Assembly: GCA_958430865.1 (NCBI GenBank)
Contig: CAUDNR010003101.1
Location: 7,949-43,885, forward strand
Reading direction: 5' to 3'
DNA: 35,937 nucleotides
Origin: Entrophospora sp. SA101
Taxonomy: Eukaryota; Glomeromycota; Glomeromycetes; Entrophosporales; Entrophosporaceae
Part shown: positions 12,175 through 22,170 of the stretch, piece after piece
Layout of the letters: every line of letters starts with the position of its first letter
How positions within the stretch are numbered: the stretch's first letter is position 1
Program-made: the position numbers and the translations under genes
Notes under the pieces: generated by a model
What the model was told of the DNA's origin: nothing
Database searches by the model: none
The model's input: only the letters and a program-made list of their open reading frames with translations

Positions 12175-13033
12175 TTAAACTTTGAAACCACGAGAAGCTC
12201 TACGACCACGTGCTTTCTCAAATTTCCTTCCCTTTGCACGAACATAAGGTCTTTAAATTTTATTGATTGTCATTATTATTTAATCAAAAAGAAATTTTTT
12301 TAGTATAATATTAAAATTAATGAAATAATAATAATAATAATATAAAATTCATACTTGGCGTTCTTATGTGGACCCATCCCAAAATGTCTAATGGCTTCTC
12401 TAGATTTAGGACCTCGTAAGAGTACAGTATTAGAACCGGTTGGTGAACGTAAAGCCAATTGATCTAGTGTGAGTACTTCGCCACCAACTTTTAAAATTCT
12501 CGCTTTAGCTGTTTTTGTTATTCTGAGCGCTGCAACTGATATTTTTGGTATATCTAATACTCGATTATCATCTGTGACTGTTCCAACTACCACTGCAATT
12601 TTACCTGAATGCTTTTCCAAATTACAAATTAGTCGAGAAATTGAAATTGGTGGTCTATTCACTCGTGACATAAATAGTCGTTTTAATATCACTTTATTAA
12701 ACTTAGAGTCTGTTCTTCTCGCTAAAACTCTATAAAGCTATTTGTTAATGTAAGATATATATCTGTGTGTGTTAATGACTTTAATTTGAACCAAATTATT
12801 TGTTTGTTCCTTTCATTATTCACTCGCTCATTCTAATTTACCTTAACTAATAACCTGAGATAAACATCTTCACTTTTTGGTTCTGTTCTATTCCTCTTTC
12901 TTACGTGGTGTTTCTTAATGTCAATACCCTACAAAATTTGGTTTATTAGAATATTTTTATTTTTTTCTAATATATATTATTAACTAGTTCATTTTTTATT
13001 AATTAATTAGTTGATTAATATTAGATTTACCAT
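12175..13033 (-). CDS. RPL18: 60S ribosomal protein eL18
   Basis: Structural protein of the cytosolic large ribosomal subunit. Four exons on the minus strand join in phase: 13031-13033 (the ATG alone), 12842-12928 ([20 protein letters not shown]...), 12355-12737 ([20 protein letters not shown]... to [10 protein letters not shown]) and 12175-12250 ([20 protein letters not shown] then GFKV, TAA). The product is 182 residues, close to the yeast protein (186). The ATG-only first exon is supported by an adjacent GTAAAT donor, a TAG acceptor at 12929-12931, and by MGIDI being the conserved eL18 N-terminus. A longer internal frame starting at MILKRLF is not the true start because conserved residues lie upstream of it. 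Essentially certain identity. Confidence 0.95.
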
Positions 13034-13585
13034 TTTATTGATTTATTTTTTTGTTAGAAAAAAAAAATAAATGATTTTCATTTGCATTTGATGTGTAATG
13101 ATCAGCCAATCAAATCATAAGAGCAAACAAAAATTAGATTCTTATAATCATAATAACTAACGAGTTTCGACTTGATAATCAAATCATACCCAAAACTATT
13201 GCTAGTAAATACCCTGGTTTGACCTCATGATCTACTGATTTAATTAAATTCGCTCTCCCAAAAAATTAATCAATGACGCTTGTGCAGGTTGTGTGGACTA
13301 AAACCATTTGATTTGATACAGAAACCCAAATTTCAATTCATGATTGATAATTAAATTATTGTTAGAACTATTGAATGCAAAGCATACCTTTGTTTTTATC
13401 TTCATCTTTACAAATAAACTGCTAGATGCAATTAAATATCTTGAACTCATCACACTGGATATTATTAACTGCCTTTACTATCAAATTCTAATTGGAAAGA
13501 TAACTATCCCGAATTGATAGCAGTGGGCCTCGTATTTCTTTATTTCAAGGGTAAATCCGGATCAATTATTTAGGTTCTATTATCA
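13034..13585. other. Intergenic upstream of eL18
   Basis: No gene was seen. It should contain the eL18 promoter and 5' UTR, but no recognisable ribosomal-protein promoter element was identified. At about 13230-13265 a fragment (CGCTCTCCCAAAAAATTAAT) resembles the dispersed repeat seen at 17800-17886. Confidence 0.4.
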
Positions 13586-14252
13586 CGGGATAGAACTATT
13601 GACAACTTGACAAACAAAGATCCAAAAAAGAAATGTTATTCCTGCGGGCAACTAGGGCACATTATAAGGGATTGTGGATTCAAGCATTAATAGAGAAAGA
13701 AGAAATCGTAATTTATTCACAGTACCCTAGCCGTCAATGACTATTATAGATCCTTCCTTAGGAGGATTAAGTAACAAGGCAAAGATTCGAAGAACATGAT
13801 GATTTGGATCAAATAAGACCAGACAGAAGAACGATATTAAGCAATAATCCACCATTATACAAAATTGAGGATGTTTTTTTATTACAAAAATAAAAGAATC
13901 AGACTTGGATATTGAAAAAAAGTCATTTCTGTTTTTGTCATAATTGTCTAAACATTATTAGAATAAATGGAAAAATTTGTAGTCAAAATGACAGCAATCA
14001 ATTGGTTTAAATTGTCAAGATTTAGAAAACTTATCAATCCTCTATATAATGAGTTGAATAAACGGTTGTTTAAAGTATTTAATAATTGTAACAAGTTAAT
14101 ATAATTTATTGAAATATATTTTGTTCAAACTGATATTTTTAATTAGTAACTTTTGATAAAGAATGAGGTTCCAAAGAATTCACAATGAAATTAATTACCC
14201 AGAGATTATCTGGAAAGTGATGAAGGAGATGATGATGATTGGGTGATTATCT
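13586..14252 (+). pseudogene. Relic with CCHC zinc knuckle (gag-like)
   Basis: Near 13590-13690 the frame reads RTIDNLTNKDPKKKCYSCGQ then LGHIIRDCGFKH and a stop. CYSCGQLGHIIRDC fits the C-x2-C-x4-H-x4-C zinc knuckle of retroelement Gag and related nucleic-acid-binding proteins. Further short frames follow in order: DDLDQIRPDRRTILSNNPPL...FLLQK (about 13795-13893), MTAINWFKLSRFRKL (from 13988), and LPRDYLESDEGDDDDWVII (about 14195-14252). All are separated by stops. They may be pieces of one decayed gene or retroelement; only the zinc knuckle is convincing. Confidence 0.4.
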
Positions 14253-14545
14253 GATGATTAAAGATGTATTTCTTTTGTTTTATTACAGCTTTAAATTTAT
14301 GATATATAATTTTATTAAAAAAAGAGCATTGATTGCAAAAATGATTATTAATTACTATGACAACAAGTATACCAATTTTTGATGTTGCCAGACATTAATG
14401 ATATTTTAAATTTAATTATTACTAAATAAATATACGCAGTATAATAATATATAATGGTCTACCATTCTGAAATTTTCACAGATAATCAATCAAGAAAATT
14501 TCTTTTAATCAACAGTAACAGAAAAACCAACATCAGTTTTAGTAA
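14253..14545. other. AT-rich 3' flank of ZIM17-like gene
   Basis: Nothing coding is seen. It includes the 3' end region of the minus-strand DNL-zinc-finger gene. Confidence 0.4.
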
Positions 14546-15331
14546 CTAATCATCTTCAGGAAATTGACCTTTTCCTTTGATTGAATTTTTTTGTAATTTT
14601 ATTCTCAATTTTCCCTTCCCAATTGTCTCAGAATTCCATTCAAACTTCTCATCTGCAATAAATTTCAAAACCTTTTCACCTTTTTCAAGCATCAAGTCTT
14701 CTATAGTTGTTTTACCATCACGAAACCATCCTAAATGATCAGCTATCAAATGATTATTATTACATGAAGGACATTGTATAATCACTACACCATGATCATA
14801 TGAGTGTTTTGACATCGTCTTTGTTGATTGGTGAGAACACACTTTACATGTAAATGAAATTAATAGACGTCTATCTAAATTTTGTTGATCATTAGCTGAT
14901 GCTGCTGCTGGTGGTGATGAAGACAACGAAGATGAAGCTGTGTTGGTGATTTCTGCAATGTTGCTAGTGGTTTTTGTGTCAACATCTATACTTTTAGTAG
15001 TGTTTGTGACAGTATTATTATTGTTGCCAGAATCATTGTTACCATCGTTATCATTACTTTTGCTATCATCATTATTGTAAATGATGTTAGATTTATCAAA
15101 ATAATTGAAAAACGATGAATGGATATATTTGTTGTTATAATTGACTTTTTCAATTAACAAATTAACATTATTTTTATGAAAATGTAATTGATTCTGATTA
15201 ATAAAAATATTATAATTATTATTTATAAAGACTTTCTTTTTTAAATGTATATTTTTATTATAATTTCTACTGATATCTTTATTACAAATATTGGCAAAAT
15301 TTTTTAGAGAGAATTTCAAATTGTTAAACAT
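14546..15331 (-). CDS. ZIM17: DNL-type zinc finger protein, mitochondrial Hsp70 escort (Zim17/DNLZ)
   Basis: Keeps mitochondrial Hsp70 soluble and supports protein import and Fe-S biogenesis in the matrix (known for the family). Single-exon frame of 261 residues. Residues 1-75 are rich in Asn, Lys, Phe and Ile and poor in acidic residues, fitting a long mitochondrial presequence. Residues 82-155 are a low-complexity Asp/Asn/Ser/Thr spacer. The DNL domain spans about 157-225: FTCKVCSHQSTKTMSKHSYD gives the first C-x2-C (162, 165), IIQCPSCNNNHLIADHLGWF gives the second (187, 190). The namesake D-N-L is D-H-L (198-200) here. Both zinc pairs are intact. The start is the only ATG before the presequence-like stretch. 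The N-terminal half is longer than in yeast (174 residues in total), probably through homopolymer expansion. Confidence 0.93.
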   Translation of the reverse strand: MFNNLKFSLKNFANICNKDISRNYNKNIHLKKKVFINNNYNIFINQNQLHFHKNNVNLLIEKVNYNNKYIHSSFFNYFDKSNIIYNNDDSKSNDNDGNNDSGNNNNTVTNTTKSIDVDTKTTSNIAEITNTASSSLSSSPPAAASANDQQNLDRRLLISFTCKVCSHQSTKTMSKHSYDHGVVIIQCPSCNNNHLIADHLGWFRDGKTTIEDLMLEKGEKVLKFIADEKFEWNSETIGKGKLRIKLQKNSIKGKGQFPEDD

Positions 15332-16081
15332 GATTTCAAAATTGATCTACACAAAATCACAAAGTAATAGGTTATCTTATTTTTATTTTCAACTGATAAG
15401 TTTTGCAAAGAAAATTTGAAAATGATGGTTGTGATATTAATAATTTATTAATTATTTCATTAAAATTAAAATATAGTAAAATTTGGAACTTTTCATATAC
15501 TTTAGATAATGTAATTTTTTTGATCACTATTTTCTAGCCAAGTTAATATTTTAAATATCAGTTTTAAAAAGATTTTGAGAAAAGGTACATCCAACAATTA
15601 GAAAAGGAGAACATCGATGAAAACGTAAAAAAAGAATGAGTTCATATTATCTGCTGACAGGGTAGAAATAAAAAACACTGTGGATTTGAATCAGTTAGTG
15701 AAGTCAGGTTGAATTGGATCGATATATATAGATGTTGATGCTCTTGCTTTTAATCTTTAGACCGAAGGGAAGAGATCAGTTACACTTAACAATTGGTAAT
15801 AGTAACATTCTGCAAGATATTACCATACTGACCGGGCATTTTGTTTGGAGATGTGATCCAATTGACTTGTTAATTGGGAATGAAAAATGATTAATTTGAG
15901 GAAAAAAAATCATTTCTTGCTAATCTTTTTTGCGTTATTATATATAATTCTTTATTTCAGAAAAAAAAAGATATATCGAACTACACATTCATCCTTCAAC
16001 CAAGGTTGGAAATAGTACTTTGAAAATCTGGATTTTCTCTGAAAAAAGGTCTTTAGATATTTTTCTTGAATTTGTATAATT
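15332..16081. other. Intergenic, degraded repeat DNA
   Basis: The left end is the 5' flank of the ZIM17-like gene. A short frame near 15755-15890 (RPKGRDQLHLTIGNSNILQD, ending DPIDLLIGNEK) looks like a transposon-derived scrap but is not recognised. Confidence 0.35.
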
Positions 16082-16084
16082 TCT

Positions 16085-16151
16085 AAAGCTCCGAACGGTT
16101 CGGTTTACTCTTTGAACCAAACCGAAACCGAACCGAACTATTTAGAGCTTA
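16085..16151. repeat. AACCGAACC repeat with inverted ends
   Basis: Copies of GGTTCGGTTT on the left and AACCGAACCGAACT on the right are inverted and bounded by AAAGCTC and GAGCTTA, so the segment can fold on itself. A related stretch opening with the same AAAGCTCC lies at 35566-35730. It is a dispersed satellite-like or MITE-like repeat. Confidence 0.5.
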
Positions 16152-16389
16152 GGCTAAAACTATTTGGCAGTTCCTGGTATTCTAATTTTGCACTCTGCTT
16201 ATTTAGAACCAAACCCACTAATTTCTAATCTAATAACAACCGGTGAATGAGTTTTTTTCTGGAGACACAGGCTTAATTACTCAATGGCGTTGTATTTTAT
16301 AACCTGAAACAATAAAAGTTTAAAAGTTTGCGGAGACGATGAATTTTATATATGAACTGAAAAAATAGAACGTCCTTAGGATTTCTATT

Positions 16390-16472
16390 CGAATGAAACG
16401 AATGAAACGAATGAAACGAACAAAACGAACAAAACGAACAAAACGAACAAAATGAATAAAACGAATAAACGA
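16390..16472. repeat. 9-bp tandem repeat, about nine copies
   Basis: Three units of CGAATGAAA, four of CGAACAAAA, then TGAATAAAA and a last CGAATAAA. The variants are clustered, as expected from unit amplification. Translated frames across it (Phe/Arg/Ser or Cys/Ser repeats on the minus strand) are not genes. Confidence 0.9.
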
Positions 16473-16624
16473 GTAATTCCCGGTTAACCACGGTTGAATG
16501 GTTAACGGTGCCAACCCCTAGGAAAAATTTGTTACACATGAAATTTTGGATCCCTAATAAACATACACTTATAAAATTGTTTTTAGATCTTTATATCATT
16601 TCACAAAAAAATCATTTAAATCAG

Positions 16625-17332
16625 ATGACTAAAATTAGAGAATTATTTGTTGTTGTGTATGCAAAAGTAGTTGTTGCTTGAAAATGGGATGTAAGACAAA
16701 AATAAGCAAAAGACTTGGGATGCAATTGATAACCATATATAATATTCTAGAAAGATATAATAAAGAAGGAACTGTTGAAAATGATAAGAGAAGTGGGAAA
16801 CCCAAGTCACTTTCAGATAGAGGTAAACATGCTTTAGTGAAAGTTGTCCAAATGAGATAAATAAGGCTTGTAAGTACAAGAATGGTGCAAAGAAATTTAT
16901 ATGGGTTACCATATATGTGCAGGAGAAAGAAAGCCTTTAATATCAGAAGTAAATAGAAAGAAATGTTGTCATTTTGTGAGATGTTGTAAAGATTGATTAG
17001 AGTGGAATGAAGTCATATTCAGTGATGAATCAAGATTCATTATATTTGACAAATGACTCCCAAAATTGGGCTTGGAGACAACCCCATGAGAAATATAAAA
17101 TTGATTGTTTAGTACCTAAGGTTGCCCACTCACCTGGAATAATGGTATGGAGATGCTTTACTCAAGATCAAATTGGTCCACTTATAAATTTGATGTTAAC
17201 ATTACAGGTGAAGTATATGAAAAAATATTCAAAGATTACTTATTACCTCTTCTTCAATCTTTGAACCTTTCAAAGTTATGGGTATTTCAGATGATAATGC
17301 TCAATCTCAGAGCAGGCAGGGTTGAAACAATT
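16625..17332 (+). pseudogene. Broken Tc1/mariner transposase
   Basis: Degenerate Tc1-family transposase in several frames. The helix-turn-helix region reads KRLGMQLITIYNILERYNKE then GTVENDKRSGKPKSLSDRGK (about 16700-16850), a classic Tc1 DNA-binding domain. EWNEVIFSDESRF near 17005 carries the first catalytic Asp of the DDE/DDD core. AHSPGIMVWRCFT (about 17130) and, after a frameshift, DVNITGEVYEKIFKDYLLPL (about 17190) match the middle of the core. SDDNAQ near 17290 is the second-Asp region. Stops and at least two frameshifts destroy it, and the C-terminal third with the last acidic residue is missing. It ends where the candidate LTR begins. Confidence 0.85.
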
Positions 17333-17785
17333 TGTTACTGGAATTAGATTTGGACGCTCTTTTGGCCGAATTTAACTAATTCCGAAATTCTTAATTTTTA
17401 TTATTATTATATTTTTAGTTATAACCTTTATTAATTTAGTATTATTTTATCTATTATATTTTATTTATTAATTATTTGTATAACGTCGTAGTTTATTTAA
17501 GAAAGAATCAACTTGGGATATCCTCACAATTTTGGGATATCCTCGCAATTTTGAGATATCGTCTCAATTTTGGGATAACTTCTCAATATTGAGAGAATAT
17601 CTCAATTTTGGGATATTAGAATTACTAATTAATTGAATTGTATATAAGGATCTTGAATTCAATGTACTTGTAAAGTAACTTTCTCATAAGTCAATTAGTT
17701 TCGACTAAGAAAACTAAATAAATAAAATAGTAATATTTTATTTAAATAAACTTTTATCTTTAACCAAAATTATTCGCTAATAACA
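17333..17785 (+). mobile_element. Candidate solo LTR (Copia-like)
   Basis: The 453-bp segment begins TGTTACTGGAATTAG and ends GCTAATAACA, giving TGTTA...TAACA terminal inverted repeats as in many Copia LTRs. Inside are tandem repeats of enhancer type, a TATA-like TATATAAGG at about 17640, then AATAAA signals near 17710-17750, in the order of a U3-R-U5. CAATT precedes it at 17328-17332, and CAATT recurs at 17790-17794, five bases beyond the proposed end, so the target duplication is imperfect or the edge is misplaced. No internal retrotransposon genes adjoin it. Confidence 0.4.
17515..17616 (+). repeat. 19-bp tandem repeat, about 5.4 copies
   Basis: Units such as GGGATATCCTCACAATTTT recur every 19 bp with substitutions concentrated in the middle. 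The repeat lies in the upstream half of the candidate LTR, where LTRs often hold repeated enhancers. Confidence 0.85.
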
Positions 17786-17799
17786 AAATCAATTCGTTG

Positions 17800-17886
17800 A
17801 TCCCCTATTCATTCTGATCCACGCAAAAACAAAAATAATTGTTATCACCAATTAAAACACGCTCTCCCAAATTTAATCGGTGACAA
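17800..17886 (-). repeat. Dispersed repeat fragment (GGGAGAGCG family)
   Basis: On the minus strand it reads TGTCACCGATTAAATTTGGG then AGAGCGTGTTTTAATTGGTG and ends in a purine-rich GAATGAATAGGGG. Its head reappears at 34246-34286 (+), its tail at 35888-35937 (-), and a weak copy at about 13230-13265 (-). In the minus frame it encodes NLGERVLIGDNNYFCFCVDQ before a stop, so it may be the 3' end of a repeated gene. It abuts the truncated TBCD block exactly. Confidence 0.5.
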
Positions 17887-19737
<1,851 letters not shown>

Positions 19738-19747
19738 NNNNNNNNNN
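19738..19747. other. Assembly gap (10 N)
   Basis: Ten consecutive N bases. Adjacency of the TBCD fragment on the left to the sequence on the right is therefore a scaffolding statement, not observed sequence. Confidence 0.99.
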
Positions 19748-19951
19748 TTCTTAAATGTATAACAAAATTCGGAATTTTCAAAATGCTAAGGCTCTGCCAA
19801 TTTTCAGTTTAAGAAAAAACCAGCTGATAAGTTTTGAAGCTTGAGTCATGAACGATAAAACTTATCGGTTAAATTTTTTATTGTTTTAGTATTTTGAAGT
19901 TGACCAATTGTTACTATAAGCAATTAATGATTATAGATGATCTGCACCGTA
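19748..19951. other. Unassigned sequence between gap and Tc1-derived element
   Basis: AT-rich, with no open frame and no similarity to the VPS41/TBCD copies recognised. It runs up to the TA target dinucleotide at 19950-19951. Confidence 0.4.
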
Positions 19952-20215
19952 GTAAGAAAATGTTTGTTGAAATGATTACCATAATAATCTAAAATATCAC
20001 ATTGGACCGATTGTTATTGATAATTATATGATGTTTAAAGTCAAATTAAAATTTTTCAAAAATTTTTCAAAAAAGTAGCACTTAGAGCTATTGATACAAT
20101 GTTTTAACACACCTTGAGAACTTAGAAATGTTGCTCTGTTTGTTCAAATGTATATATATACATGTTCATAATTATTGATCAAATATTCATGGAGCATTAA
20201 TACAAAACGTAAAAA
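19952..20215 (+). repeat. Left terminal inverted repeat of the Tc1-derived element
   Basis: Reverse-complementary to about 20757-21030. The shared core includes AATATCACATTGGACCGATT and the inner stretch GCATTAATACAAAACGTAAA. Confidence 0.9.
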
Positions 20216-20756
20216 AAATCATAATGAATTTTTTATGCAAGACAATTATCATTATGTGTGAACAAACTTTAAAGGGCAATTGCAGCTGAAATATCTAACC
20301 AAAACTAGATTTTTTTTTAAAAAAAAAGATTGAACTTTCAATTTGTTATTTCGATTAAAACATCATGTCTCAATTAACAGACTTTGAATAATTGGATGTT
20401 GGGAAGCAGATAAAAGCGTTTGCGACATTACTGGTGCACTCAATCATTCTCAGTCACAAGTAACTCATGCAATAAAAGCATTTAAGATCAAACTACTATT
20501 GCTTCCCAAAAAAATACAAATGAATTAATTTCTTATTTAATGGATGAATGGGTAAATCTTGATCATGATTATTTGCAAAAATTAGTAAACAGCATTCCTT
20601 GAAGGGTCCAAGCTGTAATTGAATCAAAAGGAAACCCAACAAAATATTGAATAAATGAATGAAATATTTATACTTTTTTGATACTTTTGATATAAATTTA
20701 ATAAAGATTTATTATGTAAAAATATTATACAAACTGTTGATGAAATTTTTTTTGTT

Positions 20757-21030
20757 ATTTTTACGTTTTGTATTAATGCTCCATGAATATTTGATCAATA
20801 ATTATGAACATGTATATATATACATTTGAGAACAAACAGAGCAACATTTTCTAAGTTCCCAAGATGTGTTAAAACATTGTATCTTAAAATAGCTCTAAGT
20901 GCTACTTTTTCAAATAATTTTTGAAAAATTTTAATTTGACTTTTAAAGATTATATAATTATCAATAACAATCGGTCCAATGTGATATTTTAGATTATTAT
21001 GGTAATCATTTCAACAAAACATTTTCTTAC
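20757..21030 (-). repeat. Right terminal inverted repeat of the Tc1-derived element
   Basis: Mirror of the left arm with small indels (for example AAAATGTTTTGTTG against AAAATGTTTGTTG). Length is about 274 bp. Confidence 0.9.
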
Positions 21031-21138
21031 TAATACACAGCATCGATTTGCTTAGTAAAAAAACGAGTATTTGTATTACCCGTTTATTCGATTATTTTGG
21101 CGGATCATCAAGTGAGTCAATACTTTTTGTAGGGGTGT

Positions 21139-22006
21139 GTACTTATTATTATGTTCCATTGAAAAAATTCCGATTTTGTTAATATAAATTAATATTATTA
21201 TTATTGTTGTGTTGTTGTTGTCGAGGATTTATTATTGGATTGTTGGAAAATCTTGGTGGGACAAGTATTTATCCAATTAGATTGGAAATCCTGGGATTGA
21301 AAGATGCCTTGATAAAAGTTCTTCAAGATTTTAATTTACAGGTGTGTATATTTTTTTTATTATAAAAAAATCATCATTATATTAAAATATTTTTGTTTAT
21401 TTAGGCGTCATTGCAAGAAGGTTGTCAAAAAATTTTGGTTAATGACAGTGTTCGATGGCTAATCAACTTCACAAAGCACAGAAACGTGGCATTTCAATTG
21501 AAGGTTATTAGATGAGGTTTTTCCTCCAGAATATGTGTAAGAACTGATGCGAGAATATATTGATTATTTTCAATTTTAGAAAATTTACCATGTTCTATTT
21601 GTTCAGCACTTCTGATTGTAAGTTTATTTTTATAAATTCTATTTAATTAATATTATTTTTATTTTTATTGAACCAATTTTTATTTATCTAAAAATAAAAA
21701 AACACTACCCATCGACTTTAATACAGCAACAATTATATTTTCTGTCAACACACTTATCATGAATAATGTCTATTCAACAATGAAAATTTGACAACACTGC
21801 AAGATAGTATTAACAAACTTACCCTCAACAACAAAGGAGTAGGCTCAAAAGTTAGACATAATACTATAATAAGAGATCAGAGTAATTGACCTCAATGTCC
21901 CATATGTAACAACGATGCACATCATAATCATAATAATAAATCAAAAATCAAAATGCAGTCTCTTCTCCAAGAGGATACATTAACAGTTGTAGTCAACAAA
22001 ATTTAA
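21139..22006 (+). pseudogene. VPS41 3'-end fragment (second copy)
   Basis: Duplicate of the VPS41 tail at about 26084-27006. The frame starts FIIGLLENLGGTSI (about 21225), has a 24-bp in-frame deletion (loss of the NRIPD region), and after the next intron loses one T near 21450 (GTGTTCGATGG), which shifts the frame within the exon ending the CHCR region. The first RING exon has lost 9 bp (near 21609). From 21611 on it is identical to 26611 on, including two in-frame stops in the RING exon (21764 and 21887). No upstream VPS41 exons precede it. Confidence 0.9.
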
Positions 22007-22049
22007 GAGATGACGATGGTATGTCACCAATGGTCACATTATGATTATA

Positions 22050-22074
22050 ATTAACTTCGAAGTTTGAAGTTAAT
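22050..22074. repeat. Hairpin between convergent gene tails (left copy)
   Basis: ATTAACTTC and GAAGTTAAT form a perfect 9-bp stem with a 7-base loop. It lies between the VPS41 frame end and the TBCD stop. The same hairpin is at 27050-27074. Confidence 0.55.
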
Positions 22075-22170
22075 CTTAATTGAAAGAAAATTTTTTTATT
22101 TATATTTATATTTATGTAATTATTTTTTTTTTGTACTAATGAAAATAAACCAACAAAAAATGATTAACGT

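Larger units (their letters stand above)
19952..21030 (+). mobile_element. Internally deleted Tc1/mariner element with ~265-bp TIRs
   Basis: The outer ends are GTAAGAAAATG and CATTTTCTTAC, each flanked by TA (19950-19951 and 21031-21032), the Tc1/mariner target duplication. Long near-identical inverted arms run 19952-20215 and 20757-21030, with a few indels. The centre keeps transposase scraps: MSQLTDFE at about 20366, TGALNHSQSQVTHAIKAF near 20430, and at the far end YLQKLVNSIP, stop, RVQAVIESKGNPTKY (about 20575-20650), a typical Tc1 C-terminus. The whole catalytic core is deleted, so it cannot encode a working transposase and is a non-autonomous derivative. It lies in no gene. Confidence 0.9.

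Noticed and set aside
12469..12735. Plus-strand open frame of 88 codons
   Set aside because: Antisense shadow of the eL18 coding exon, which is unequivocal.
12738..12841. Possible snoRNA in an eL18 intron
   Set aside because: No convincing C (RUGAUGA) and D (CUGA) box pair was found in the intron.
16297..16539. Minus-strand Phe/Cys/Ser repeat proteins
   Set aside because: Translation of the 9-bp tandem repeat in two frames; no start context or similarity.
17515..17616. CRISPR-like array
   Set aside because: The 19-bp units are directly adjacent without unique spacers; it is an ordinary tandem repeat in a eukaryotic genome.
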